From: an uncultured Bacteroidota bacterium
Lineage (GTDB): Bacteria > Bacteroidota > Bacteroidia > Chitinophagales > Chitinophagaceae
Direction of reading: 5' to 3'
Assembly: GCA_903835005.1 (NCBI GenBank)
Contig: CAILLK010000078.1
Location: 1-64,000 of the forward strand
Length of the DNA: 64,000 nt
Both the position numbers and the translations under genes were made by a program. Positions 8,758 through 16,559 of this stretch are shown in pieces (the first letter of the stretch is position 1; every line of letters starts with the position of its first letter). The notes beneath the pieces are model-generated. The model had not been told where the DNA came from. It ran no database searches and saw only the letters and a list, made by a program, of their open reading frames with translations.

Positions 8758-10011
8758 ATGAAAAAAGCTGTCATAATAATAGCCGCCATAGCGCTCTCGC
8801 TGAATAGCCTTGCGCAAGATACATACGTTACATCGGCAGGTGTAGCCCTTAATAATAATAACTTAGATGAGGCAAAGGATGATATAGATAAGGCCATGGG
8901 CAACAGTGAGACAAAAGAAAAACCCAAAGCATTATTTGTAAAAGCTGAGATTTACTTTCATCTTATGAATGTAGATAAGTATAAAAACTCCAACCCTTTT
9001 AAGGAAGGTACAGCAGCACTATTTAAACTGATTGAAATTAAACCTGAATATGAAAAAACAACAGTAGACCAGTTGTTTGGTACGGCTGCTTTCCTGTATT
9101 ATAATGACGGAGCAAAGGCGTATAATGATAAAAAACTGGATGATGCTACAGCGAGTATGAAAATGGTTCTTAAAATCCGTGATCTGAAAAGATTTGATAA
9201 GCTCACCGGGGTACAAATGCAGACAATTGATACGATTACAGCTGATGCAATGCAGACACTTGCCAACAGCGCCTATTACCAGATGAAATATGATGAAGCG
9301 GTGCCGCTGCTTACCAAAGTGAAGAATAATCCGATAACCAAGAAATCGAACATTTATGAATGCCTTATTGACGCACTGGAAAAACTGAATAAAAAAGATG
9401 AAGAACTGACCGTAATACAGGAAGGAAGGAAAGATTTTCCGGATGATGTATTTATCAGAAATAAAGAGTTGAATTACTACATATCGGCAGGCAAGGATGA
9501 TGAAATTGTAAAGAAACTGGAAGAGGCTGCAGCAAAGGATCCCAATAATGCTGAAATTCAGTTTAACATAGCTACCACTTACCTTGGCATGGCCAGCCCG
9601 AAGGATGGCAAGAAGACAGCCGGTACAGCAGATTATTATGCGAAATCGGAAGATGCTTTTAATAAAGCGCTTAAATTATCGCCCGATAATCCGTCATTCA
9701 ATTACAATTTTGGCGCTCTCTATTTTAACCAGGCAACTGATGTAAATAACCAAATGAATGCAATTACCGGATCATCGGATGCTGACCAGAAAAAATACGA
9801 CAACTTAAAGGCGCAGAGGGATGCACTATTTGCAAAGGCCAGCCCTTATTTTGAAAAAGCTAAGAATACTTATGGCAGTCAGAAAGACCTGAAAGCAGAC
9901 GAAAAGAACACTTATAAAAACACTTTAAAAGCACTGATGGATATTTATTCCAGGCTGAGTAAAATGGATTTGTATGGTGAAGTGAAAAAGAAGTATGACA
10001 GCCTGAACTAA
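8758..10011 (+). CDS. Exported tetratricopeptide-repeat protein
   Basis: 417 residues starting with a clear signal peptide (MKKAVIIIAAIALSLNSLAQ), so probably periplasmic or outer-membrane associated. The body is alpha-helical, with several degenerate TPR units such as NNAEIQFNIATTYLGMA and NPSFNYNFGALYFNQA. It lacks enzyme motifs; TPR proteins act as scaffolds for protein-protein contacts. It follows gyrA closely and may be co-transcribed, but no functional link to gyrase is implied. It is followed by copy B of the dispersed repeat and a terminator-like hairpin. Confidence 0.8.
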   Translation: MKKAVIIIAAIALSLNSLAQDTYVTSAGVALNNNNLDEAKDDIDKAMGNSETKEKPKALFVKAEIYFHLMNVDKYKNSNPFKEGTAALFKLIEIKPEYEKTTVDQLFGTAAFLYYNDGAKAYNDKKLDDATASMKMVLKIRDLKRFDKLTGVQMQTIDTITADAMQTLANSAYYQMKYDEAVPLLTKVKNNPITKKSNIYECLIDALEKLNKKDEELTVIQEGRKDFPDDVFIRNKELNYYISAGKDDEIVKKLEEAAAKDPNNAEIQFNIATTYLGMASPKDGKKTAGTADYYAKSEDAFNKALKLSPDNPSFNYNFGALYFNQATDVNNQMNAITGSSDADQKKYDNLKAQRDALFAKASPYFEKAKNTYGSQKDLKADEKNTYKNTLKALMDIYSRLSKMDLYGEVKKKYDSLN

Positions 10012-10020
10012 TAACAATGA

Positions 10021-10140
10021 GACAAAATAAAACGTCATAGAAACAGCTCACGCAGAGGCGCGAAGTCGCCATATGCAAAGATCCTGTTTAAGACCGCAAA
10101 TGCCACTATTGCCGATTTCTAATGGCTATTTGGTCTAACT
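10021..10140. repeat. Dispersed ~119-bp intergenic repeat, copy B
   Basis: Partner of 5661-5780, gap-free alignment at about 80% identity by eye. It begins 10 bp after the stop of the TPR gene. Both copies lie downstream of a + strand gene in the same orientation. Apart from this copy and the hairpin at 10168-10196, nothing else was seen in 10012-10311. Confidence 0.75.
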
Positions 10141-10167
10141 CCCCGGATTGAAATATAAAAAATACTG

Positions 10168-10196
10168 AAGCCGTTGCAGCAATGTAACGGCTTTAT
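10168..10196 (+). terminator. Intrinsic terminator-like hairpin
   Basis: AAGCCGTT (10168-10175) pairs perfectly with AACGGCTT (10186-10193) across a 10-nt loop, followed by a short T/A-rich tail. It lies between the convergent TPR gene and the PIN toxin gene and could serve the + strand transcript. Confidence 0.55.
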
Positions 10197-10311
10197 TAAT
10201 GCATCTATAATTGGGAAAAGTGCCTGAGATAGCGGGAAACTGATAAAGGCACAAGAAACACGTTCAGCATCACAGTATCGCCGGAATTATTAAAGATAAA
10301 ACAACTGGTTG

Positions 10312-10728
10312 TCAGACATACTTTCTGAAAAAACGTTCGGCATTATAAACGGGAAGGTCGGAAAAATAAAAATCGTCCTGATCATTACTTACTATGCAGC
10401 TACAGTTGGAATGCAATGCAGCATAGTATTGCAGGCCATCTTCGAAATCATGGATTTTCTTGTTATGCATGACTGATAAGGCTTCCCTGTTTCCGCAATC
10501 AGCAATATCAAGGTGTTCGACCAAAATGCCGATTTTCTTTTTTGCCTGAACTTCACCATGTTTTTTTCCGGCAAAATAAAATGCTATGGCTAGGCAAATA
10601 CTTGTTGTGACCAGCGTAACAGATTTGTCTTCTTCAGTCATACTCAATATCCTTGAGGTATAGGTATATTGAGGGAACTCCTTATTAAGCACAGATATCA
10701 GAATATTGGCATCCAGAAAGAACCTCAT
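10312..10728 (-). CDS. PIN-domain ribonuclease toxin (VapC-like)
   Basis: 138 residues. The N-terminus MRFFLDANILISVL holds the first PIN acidic residue (Asp6). Acidic residues in KIHDFEDGLQYYAA and VSNDQDDFYFSD complete the expected metal-binding set. PIN toxins of type II toxin-antitoxin pairs cleave RNA. The gene overlaps the upstream antitoxin gene by 4 bp, the usual layout for translational coupling. The RNA target cannot be inferred. Confidence 0.82.
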   Translation of the reverse strand: MRFFLDANILISVLNKEFPQYTYTSRILSMTEEDKSVTLVTTSICLAIAFYFAGKKHGEVQAKKKIGILVEHLDIADCGNREALSVMHNKKIHDFEDGLQYYAALHSNCSCIVSNDQDDFYFSDLPVYNAERFFRKYV

Positions 10729-10979
10729 TTTTTGTTGTTGTAGTATTCTTTTTTTGTGTCTTTGCGTTTTCTTGGAGTAATGTATTCAGATTCACCTTCA
10801 GATAAGGTGGTAACCCAACCGGCGATGGGGATATCTTCGATCTCGCGGTAGCCCCCATGAGTAGCCTTGCGCAACAGGATTTCGGTAAGCCGGCTCAGGC
10901 TTATACCCTGGCTTTCGGCATAATGCTTGGCCTTATCGATTATATTTGCATCAAAACTTAAAGTAACCTTGGCATCCAT
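10725..10979 (-). CDS. Antitoxin of the PIN toxin (DUF6364/ribbon-helix-helix type)
   Basis: 84 residues. The N-terminal segment VTLSFDANIIDKAKHYAESQ followed by GISLSRLTE is typical of ribbon-helix-helix antitoxins: a beta strand followed by two helices. The C-terminus is charged and probably disordered (TPRKRKDTKKEYYNNKK), as expected for the toxin-neutralising tail. It is the first gene of the pair and overlaps the toxin gene by 4 bp. It probably binds its own promoter; see the palindromes at 10999-11029. Confidence 0.8.
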   Translation of the reverse strand: MDAKVTLSFDANIIDKAKHYAESQGISLSRLTEILLRKATHGGYREIEDIPIAGWVTTLSEGESEYITPRKRKDTKKEYYNNKK

Positions 10980-10998
10980 TGTGTGATAAATTTATACG

Positions 10999-11029
10999 AC
11001 AAAATTATTTGTTCTGTACGTAATAACAA
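10999..11029. promoter_or_regulatory. Candidate antitoxin operator palindromes
   Basis: Upstream of the antitoxin gene are two overlapping inverted repeats: ACAAA-ATTA-TTTGT (10999-11012) and TTGTT-N11-AACAA (11009-11029). They sit 20-50 bp before the start codon, where autoregulated toxin-antitoxin promoters usually lie. The region is AT-rich, so chance palindromes are possible. Confidence 0.3.
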
Positions 11030-11074
11030 AATTTAATTTCAAGAAAATTTTGAAAAAAATAGAATATCAGGAAT

Positions 11075-12400
11075 TTAATCGAGCCATTTCCGGGATGAGA
11101 TTACACTCATTATCGAACTGGTAGCTCCGGTATGTTGTTTCATAAAAGATAATAAAGAGTTACGGATGGATTGCATGTAAGTTTCATCATTTATCAGCTT
11201 TTTAATAATGGTTAAGCACTCCTCCTTATCGTGAATTGGAAATACAATACCCAACGATGCCATTTCTTTTGCCTCAACAAATTTTTCGAACACCGGCCCG
11301 AAAATTACCGGAACTCCAAAAACCGCCGGTTCGAGGATATTGTGAATGCCCCCTTTGTAAAAACCCCCTCCCACAAAAGCAATATCGCCGCAAGCATAAA
11401 GCCGGGAAAGCAGACCAATATTGTTTATAATTAAAATCCGCTTATCGAATCCTGTATTTTCAGCATCCAGATCGGAGTAGAGTATGGAATGACTTCCAAA
11501 AAGCTTTTGAATTTTACGGATACGTGACGGGTCTGTTTCGTGAGGGGCAATTATTATTTTCCAATTTGCAGGAAGAGCCGGAAGGCAGGCATGCAGCACC
11601 TCTTCATCGGCCGGCCAGGAGCTGCCGGCGATGAAGATTTTATTTGAACCTTTGAAATTTTCTATAGCAGGAATCGGCCCTGAATTTTCAGCTATAACAG
11701 CAACCCGGTCGTAACGGGTATCTCCTGAAACCGTAATATTTTGAATAATGCCTGTTTTATTTAATTCTTTTGCTGATTGTTCATCCTGGAGGAAAAAGAA
11801 GCTGAAACAGGAAAGCATATCGCGGAACAAGCCGCCATACCACTTAAAGAAAGGTTGCTCAGGCCTGAAAGCACCTGAAACAAGTATAGCGGGAATCTTC
11901 TGGTTTTTAAGTTCGGCCAGATAGTGATACCAGAATTCATACTTAACAAAAACAGTTAATGAAGGTTTGATTATGTTTATGAATGCCAGGGCATTGCGCT
12001 TGCTGTCGGGAGGCAGATAAAGAATATAGTCAACCAGATGTGTTTTTTTGCAAGCTTCGAATCCGGAAGGAGAGAAAAAGGTTACTACTATTTTAAATGA
12101 CGGATATTGTTGTTTCAGCGATTCAATTACCGGCTTTGCCTGCTCGTATTCACCAACAGAAGAACAATGAAACCATATTCTTTTTTCATTCATATTGAGG
12201 CTACGGGCATAATTTTCTTCCCAGTCCATTCTCCCAGCGATCCATTTTCCGGCTTTCTTATTGACTGTGCCATAGACCCTTATAGCCAATACATAAAGTG
12301 CCAGAAAAAAGTCATAAAGAAATAGCATAAATGGCCGGCGGGGCAGGGAATCATCCTTTGAATCAGCACTATCCATATTTTCATTTCCGGTATTTATCAT
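11075..12400 (-). CDS. waaA: 3-deoxy-D-manno-octulosonic acid (Kdo) transferase
   Basis: 441 residues, GT30 family. It transfers Kdo from CMP-Kdo to lipid A precursor at the inner membrane. A hydrophobic anchor lies near residues 25-45 (FMLFLYDFFLALYVLAIRVYG). The Rossmann halves carry FHCSSVGEYEQAKP (with the family's conserved Glu), VKYEFWYHYL, IAGSSWPADEE and APHETDPSRI, and near the end VGGGFYKGGIHNILEPA. Length matches bacterial WaaA. Other in-frame ATGs exist near codons 9 and 25, so the exact start is uncertain by up to 24 residues. A consensus promoter lies just upstream. Confidence 0.93.
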   Translation of the reverse strand: MINTGNENMDSADSKDDSLPRRPFMLFLYDFFLALYVLAIRVYGTVNKKAGKWIAGRMDWEENYARSLNMNEKRIWFHCSSVGEYEQAKPVIESLKQQYPSFKIVVTFFSPSGFEACKKTHLVDYILYLPPDSKRNALAFINIIKPSLTVFVKYEFWYHYLAELKNQKIPAILVSGAFRPEQPFFKWYGGLFRDMLSCFSFFFLQDEQSAKELNKTGIIQNITVSGDTRYDRVAVIAENSGPIPAIENFKGSNKIFIAGSSWPADEEVLHACLPALPANWKIIIAPHETDPSRIRKIQKLFGSHSILYSDLDAENTGFDKRILIINNIGLLSRLYACGDIAFVGGGFYKGGIHNILEPAVFGVPVIFGPVFEKFVEAKEMASLGIVFPIHDKEECLTIIKKLINDETYMQSIRNSLLSFMKQHTGATSSIMSVISSRKWLD

Positions 12401-12435
12401 ATTGCAACTGATTAAAGCTGAAGGTTGATCTGTGG

Positions 12436-12463
12436 CAAAAATAAACTATTCCCAGTAAGCCAA
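12436..12463 (-). promoter_or_regulatory. Bacteroidota-type promoter for waaA
   Basis: On the minus strand, TTG (12463-12461) is followed after 17 bp by TATTTTTG (12443-12436), matching the TTG / TAnnTTTG consensus. The -7 element ends 35 bp before the waaA ATG at 12400. Confidence 0.45.
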
Positions 12464-13003
12464 CGGAAGAGGGTAATTGCCAGATTGCCCTATAAAGGTA
12501 AAGCGGCATTGTTTTTTAAAATGAGTTTTTTCAACAGGATGGAAACTGATTGGAAAATATTCATCAGGTACCGGAGAAAAGAGGGCAGCAGCGTATGTTG
12601 ATATGCCTGAGAGATATCGTATGTAAGATTAACAGAAAGGTGACTAATGGAATTAAATGGAGAGCGATTAAGACATTTCTTCTATTGAACGTGAGTTCGG
12701 AGCTTATTGATCAGACTATCAACTTATTGTTCCGATTACCAGTATCGCAATTAAAACATACGATGCCTTGCGCCTACGCTGAAGCTATTGCGGCACACAG
12801 TCAGAATCGGTTTAACATCCTAATCAATAACTATAAAAATATTATCCCATCAAGATTTTCACTTCATCAATTTATAATAAGCTTCAAAGATCGAATTAAG
12901 TCATTGAACTCACGTTAAAACAGCGCACTCATCGCAGATTTTAAGGCGCATCTAAAAGAAAAATAACCTCGCAATATGGTGTACCTTATTTTATCAACGT
13001 TCC
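12464..13003. other. Gene-poor region with a possible decayed mobile fragment
   Basis: 540 bp without a convincing gene. The 11-bp arms AACGTGAGTTC (12688-12698) and GAACTCACGTT (12906-12916) form a perfect inverted repeat around about 207 bp, with AGCTTATT-like sequence just inside both arms. An open frame at 12550-12918 would end within the right arm but shows no recognisable domain. It could be a MITE or the remains of an insertion sequence; nothing else was seen. Confidence 0.3.
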
Positions 13004-14062
13004 TTACCTCAGTAATTTTTCCAGTTTTTTAGCATTCAGTATTTCTATTCTGTTGTCCTTTTTAATGTCCAGAAGGCCCTCATTCTTAAATTCTGTAAGC
13101 GTGCGAATTAGCGACTCAGTAGCTGTGCCGGAAATTGATGCCAGTTCATCGCGTGAAATGTCTAATAGAAATACTTCCTCTTTTTTGGATTTATATTTGT
13201 TATAAAGACTGGTAAGTGCAGCGGCAACCTTCTTACGTAAAGTATTATAGGCAATCCCCAATAAATGCGCCTCATTCTCTACAACGTTTTTGGCCAGCAT
13301 TTTAATCAGTTTATGCGCCACATTCAGGTTATTGCTAACCAGATTTTCAAATGCCTTACGCGGTATCACCACCAGTTCCGTATCTTCCATAGCTTGAGCC
13401 ATTTCTTTGTAGGGAGCCTCTTCCAGCAGTGCTACATGCCCGAAAAAATCGCCTTCATTAAACAAACCTACCGACAATTGTTTACCGTCTTCATGCACTT
13501 TATAAGTCCTTACTTTTCCTTTCTCAATATAATATAGAAAATGGGGGGTCTGCCCTTCCTTGTAGATGACCTGCTTTTTCTGAACAGAGCGTACATCACG
13601 GTCAGGGATCAGAGTTTCTAAAGAGCCGTTGCCGGCAGATTCGACAAGTTCATTAAAACTTGCGAGCTCAGCCGAAACATTCTTCTTAATGACATCAAGT
13701 CTTCTGAACCTGTTTTCCAAGGCTTTGAGTAATTCGTCGTTATTGAAAGGTTTTGTAATAAAATCATCAGCCCCTGATTCCATGGCATTCCGGAAATCAT
13801 TGCGCTCTGTTTTTGATGTAAGGAAAATTACCGGCAACGCTTCGGTAACCGGGTCGCGACGCAGCAGGTGCAGCATTCCGAAACCATCTACAACAGGCAT
13901 CATTATATCGCTGATTATAAGATCAGGTAAATTCTGTTTTGCCAGTTCAAATCCTTCCTTTCCGTTAATGGCAGTAATCACTTTATAATTTGCCAATTCC
14001 AGCATTTCTGCAACATCCTCGCGGATAATGTCATTATCTTCTACAACCAGTATTGTTTTCAT
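13004..14062 (-). CDS. Response regulator fused to a Crp/Fnr-type DNA-binding module
   Basis: 352 residues, three domains. Residues 1-120 form a receiver domain: acidic pocket Glu8-Asp9, phospho-acceptor Asp52 in SDIMMP, Thr82 and Lys104. Residues ~155-275 form a cyclic-nucleotide-binding-like barrel. The cAMP-contacting Glu/Arg pair of CRP is absent there (FFGHVALLEEAPYKE), and there are no FNR-type cysteines, so phosphorylation probably replaces ligand sensing. Residues ~290-345 form a winged helix whose recognition helix (TATESLIRTL) keeps the Glu...Arg pattern of FNR (VETISRL). It is divergently transcribed from the histidine kinase at 14212, its likely partner, across a 149-bp spacer holding FNR-like sites. 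Confidence 0.85.
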   Translation of the reverse strand: MKTILVVEDNDIIREDVAEMLELANYKVITAINGKEGFELAKQNLPDLIISDIMMPVVDGFGMLHLLRRDPVTEALPVIFLTSKTERNDFRNAMESGADDFITKPFNNDELLKALENRFRRLDVIKKNVSAELASFNELVESAGNGSLETLIPDRDVRSVQKKQVIYKEGQTPHFLYYIEKGKVRTYKVHEDGKQLSVGLFNEGDFFGHVALLEEAPYKEMAQAMEDTELVVIPRKAFENLVSNNLNVAHKLIKMLAKNVVENEAHLLGIAYNTLRKKVAAALTSLYNKYKSKKEEVFLLDISRDELASISGTATESLIRTLTEFKNEGLLDIKKDNRIEILNAKKLEKLLR

Positions 14063-14120
14063 TACTATGCAGTTTTAGCTAAATATGGCACAAAGAAATA
14101 AACAGGCATAAGAACGATTT

Positions 14121-14175
14121 ATGATGCATGTCATTGGATTAATTGATACTGATCATTATTTATGATTTAAATCAT
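14121..14175. promoter_or_regulatory. Three FNR-like boxes between the divergent regulator and kinase genes
   Basis: Three sites resemble the FNR consensus TTGAT-N4-ATCAA. They are ATGAT-GCAT-GTCAT (14121-14134), TTGAT-ACTG-ATCAT (14143-14156) and ATGAT-TTAA-ATCAT (14162-14175, a perfect 14-bp palindrome). Centres are 22 and 19 bp apart. The last centre is about 43 bp before the kinase ATG at 14212, and the first lies about 65 bp from the regulator ATG at 14062. Because the regulator has an FNR-type recognition helix, autoregulation is a reasonable inference. Confidence 0.55.
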
Positions 14176-14211
14176 CAATTATTTTGGAATCTTATAGAAT
14201 TGCGTTTATTT

Positions 14212-15741
14212 ATGGCTATAGCTAATGAAAATATTTTTGAATCATTCTTCCGGAATTCGGTAGAAGGAATACTCATATTCGATAAAACAGGCAAGATTGC
14301 AGATATTAATCCAGCAGCAAAAGAATTGTTTGGAATCGGCATAAATGCTGATAATCCGAAAAATGTAAAAGATTTGATTGGTATCAAATACCATGAAGAA
14401 TTATGGGATATATGTAACAGGCTTCTGGATCATACGGAAAAAAAAGGAACAGGAAATACACTTGTAATACACAATGAAGGGAACAGGGAGAAAAATCTGA
14501 TACTAGGCCTGCACCTGAATAATCATATAAAGCTCCAGGAAAACAGGTATATAGCGGCATTTGTAACAGATGAAACCGGCAGATGGAAGGAAAAACATGA
14601 GCTGAGACAATCGCATGAGCGTTTCCGGAAAATCTTTAAATATAATCCGGTAGCGCAACTCATTATAAGGGAATCGGATAGTCATATAATTGATGCCAAC
14701 AATAAATTTCTCAATCTGTTTGGATATGAGCTTGATGAAGTAATAGGCAAGGACACGGCGACAATAGGGCTTGACCATTGCAAAGAATGCAAAGTAAAAA
14801 TAAGTGAGGCTCCAGATGAACATCATATTGATAATGCCTGTGAATATGATGCCCAAATCAAATCAGGAAAGGTAATTAATCTGCTGCAATCCTATGTGTT
14901 GATAAAATTGCACGATGTGACCCATGAAATATGGTCATTGGCAGATATTACCGAACAGAAAGCAGCAGAAGGAGAGCTGAAAAGAAGCAATGAAGAACTG
15001 GAGAAAAAAGTAACAGAACGCACCAAGGACCTGGCTAACCTGCTGGAGCGGGAGAAGAGAATGAATGAACTGAAGTCCAGGTTTGTAGCAACCGCATCGC
15101 ATGAGTTCCGCACACCGCTCACTACCATACTTGCCAGTGCAGGGCTGGTGGAAACCTATGCCAGGAGAATGGACACCGAGAAATGCCTCAAGCATATAGA
15201 CCGGATAAAAGCTTCGGTAGAACTGCTTACTGAAATACTGGAAGACTTTCTGTCGCTGGACAAAATAGAACAAGGGAATGTAAAGCCCAATATAACCAGT
15301 TTTAACCTGGAAGATTTTGCCGGCAATGTAATGCGGGAAGCGGAATCAACCCTGAAAAAAGGGCAAAGTATAGAATACTCTTTAACAGGCGATATGATTA
15401 TTAAGCAGGATCATAACATACTCAAAAATACCATGCTGAACCTGCTCTCCAATGCTATTAAATATTCGGGTGAAGGGGCTAATATCAGCTGGGATATTTC
15501 AGCACAGAGAGATAAAACCATAATTACAGTTGCAGATAACGGTATAGGTATTCCGTTTGATGACCAGCCCTATATATTTTCCCGGTTTTTCAGGGCAAGG
15601 AACGCCGAAACTATCCAGGGAACAGGGTTGGGGCTTAATATAGTTAAAAAATATATAGAATTACTGCATGGTAAGATCAGTTTTGTAAGTACTGAAAATG
15701 CGGGCACTTCGTTTATACTGGAGCTTCCGGTCATTAACTGA
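14212..15741 (+). CDS. Soluble PAS-PAS sensor histidine kinase
   Basis: 509 residues from the ATG at 14212 (MAIANENIFESFF); a further upstream start would add an unlikely leader. There are no membrane segments, so it is cytoplasmic. Two PAS domains lie at about residues 5-120 and 140-255; the second contains a Cys pair (HCKECK). A coiled coil follows (LKRSNEELEKKVTERTKDL). HisKA holds the phospho-accepting His297 in ATASHEFRTPL. HATPase_c has the N box (NLLSNAIKYS), G1 (VADNGIGIP), F box (FSRFFRA) and G2 (GTGLGLNIV). It probably phosphorylates the divergent REC-Crp/Fnr regulator. The signal is unknown; a redox or intracellular cue fits a soluble PAS kinase. Confidence 0.88.
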   Translation: MAIANENIFESFFRNSVEGILIFDKTGKIADINPAAKELFGIGINADNPKNVKDLIGIKYHEELWDICNRLLDHTEKKGTGNTLVIHNEGNREKNLILGLHLNNHIKLQENRYIAAFVTDETGRWKEKHELRQSHERFRKIFKYNPVAQLIIRESDSHIIDANNKFLNLFGYELDEVIGKDTATIGLDHCKECKVKISEAPDEHHIDNACEYDAQIKSGKVINLLQSYVLIKLHDVTHEIWSLADITEQKAAEGELKRSNEELEKKVTERTKDLANLLEREKRMNELKSRFVATASHEFRTPLTTILASAGLVETYARRMDTEKCLKHIDRIKASVELLTEILEDFLSLDKIEQGNVKPNITSFNLEDFAGNVMREAESTLKKGQSIEYSLTGDMIIKQDHNILKNTMLNLLSNAIKYSGEGANISWDISAQRDKTIITVADNGIGIPFDDQPYIFSRFFRARNAETIQGTGLGLNIVKKYIELLHGKISFVSTENAGTSFILELPVIN

Positions 15742-15915
15742 TATGCGGGAAGCCATAACTTATATGAATATGAAATCTGTATTTATTTGTGCAGATAGAA
15801 AATACCGCGAAAAATAAATACTGAATTCAATTCATTGTAACGAATCTGAGCAGGAAATTAAGTGCAAAACCGCGAAATGGTCGTTGGTATTGCTTACCCT
15901 TAATAAATAATTTTT

Positions 15916-16410
15916 ATGAAGTTATTAAGACTTCTGAAGCATGGAAAATTACTCGCGCATAGAAATAGTATTACTTTTGCAACGCCATCCGGTACCATGC
16001 ATTTCTTCCTACATAAAGAATCGAGAGTAACAAAGCCATTATGGCTTGGGCTTGCTGTGTTCTTCCTTGTGTTCTGTTCGTCTCCGGTTAAGAAATTCAT
16101 CAGGATGCAGCTTTACAGGAACAATCCTGTTGCAGAGCGTTCTGCTGCAGGAGCACATTTATCTACTCACGATATAAAAGATTGCGTAATTGCCGAAAGG
16201 GTAGATATTTCGAGTATTGCAATTCCGATTGCCTGCCTGACTGACGGGATACCCGAAATGCCCCAGGCTTTTTTCCTTAACGGACTGGCTGCAATGGCCT
16301 TCCTTCCCTTATTTATTAAATACCGCCATAAACGTGTTGTGACACGTCAGCGATGGCATCTGTCTTCTCCCATGCCGAGGTACCTGATGGTAAGGCATCT
16401 GCAGGTCTGA
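15916..16410 (+). CDS. Small single-span membrane protein, unknown
   Basis: 164 residues, not recognised. One hydrophobic segment near residues 42-57 (LWLGLAVFFLVFCSSPV) is followed by a soluble part with an IAIPIACLTDG motif, then a second weakly hydrophobic stretch and a basic C-terminus. The start may instead be the internal Met28 (MHFFLHKESRV). It lies 149 bp upstream of the RND pump gene in the same direction, so it may be linked with efflux, but no domain supports a role. Codon use looks coding throughout. Confidence 0.5.
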   Translation: MKLLRLLKHGKLLAHRNSITFATPSGTMHFFLHKESRVTKPLWLGLAVFFLVFCSSPVKKFIRMQLYRNNPVAERSAAGAHLSTHDIKDCVIAERVDISSIAIPIACLTDGIPEMPQAFFLNGLAAMAFLPLFIKYRHKRVVTRQRWHLSSPMPRYLMVRHLQV

Positions 16411-16559
16411 AAATTTCCCGTTTTATCAGTTGTAATTAATGTATTGGTTGAAATTGATTCAATTTCACGCTTATTCAATATGCATTTATGCACTGCATCT
16501 CTTCAATGATTTGCGGGTAATGTGATCAGGATTTATAATAAAGTACAACTTAAAAATTT

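Noticed and set aside
12550-12918. 122-residue frame upstream of the response regulator
   Set aside because: No domain, poor composition, and it runs into the inverted-repeat arm; kept only as part of the gene-poor region.
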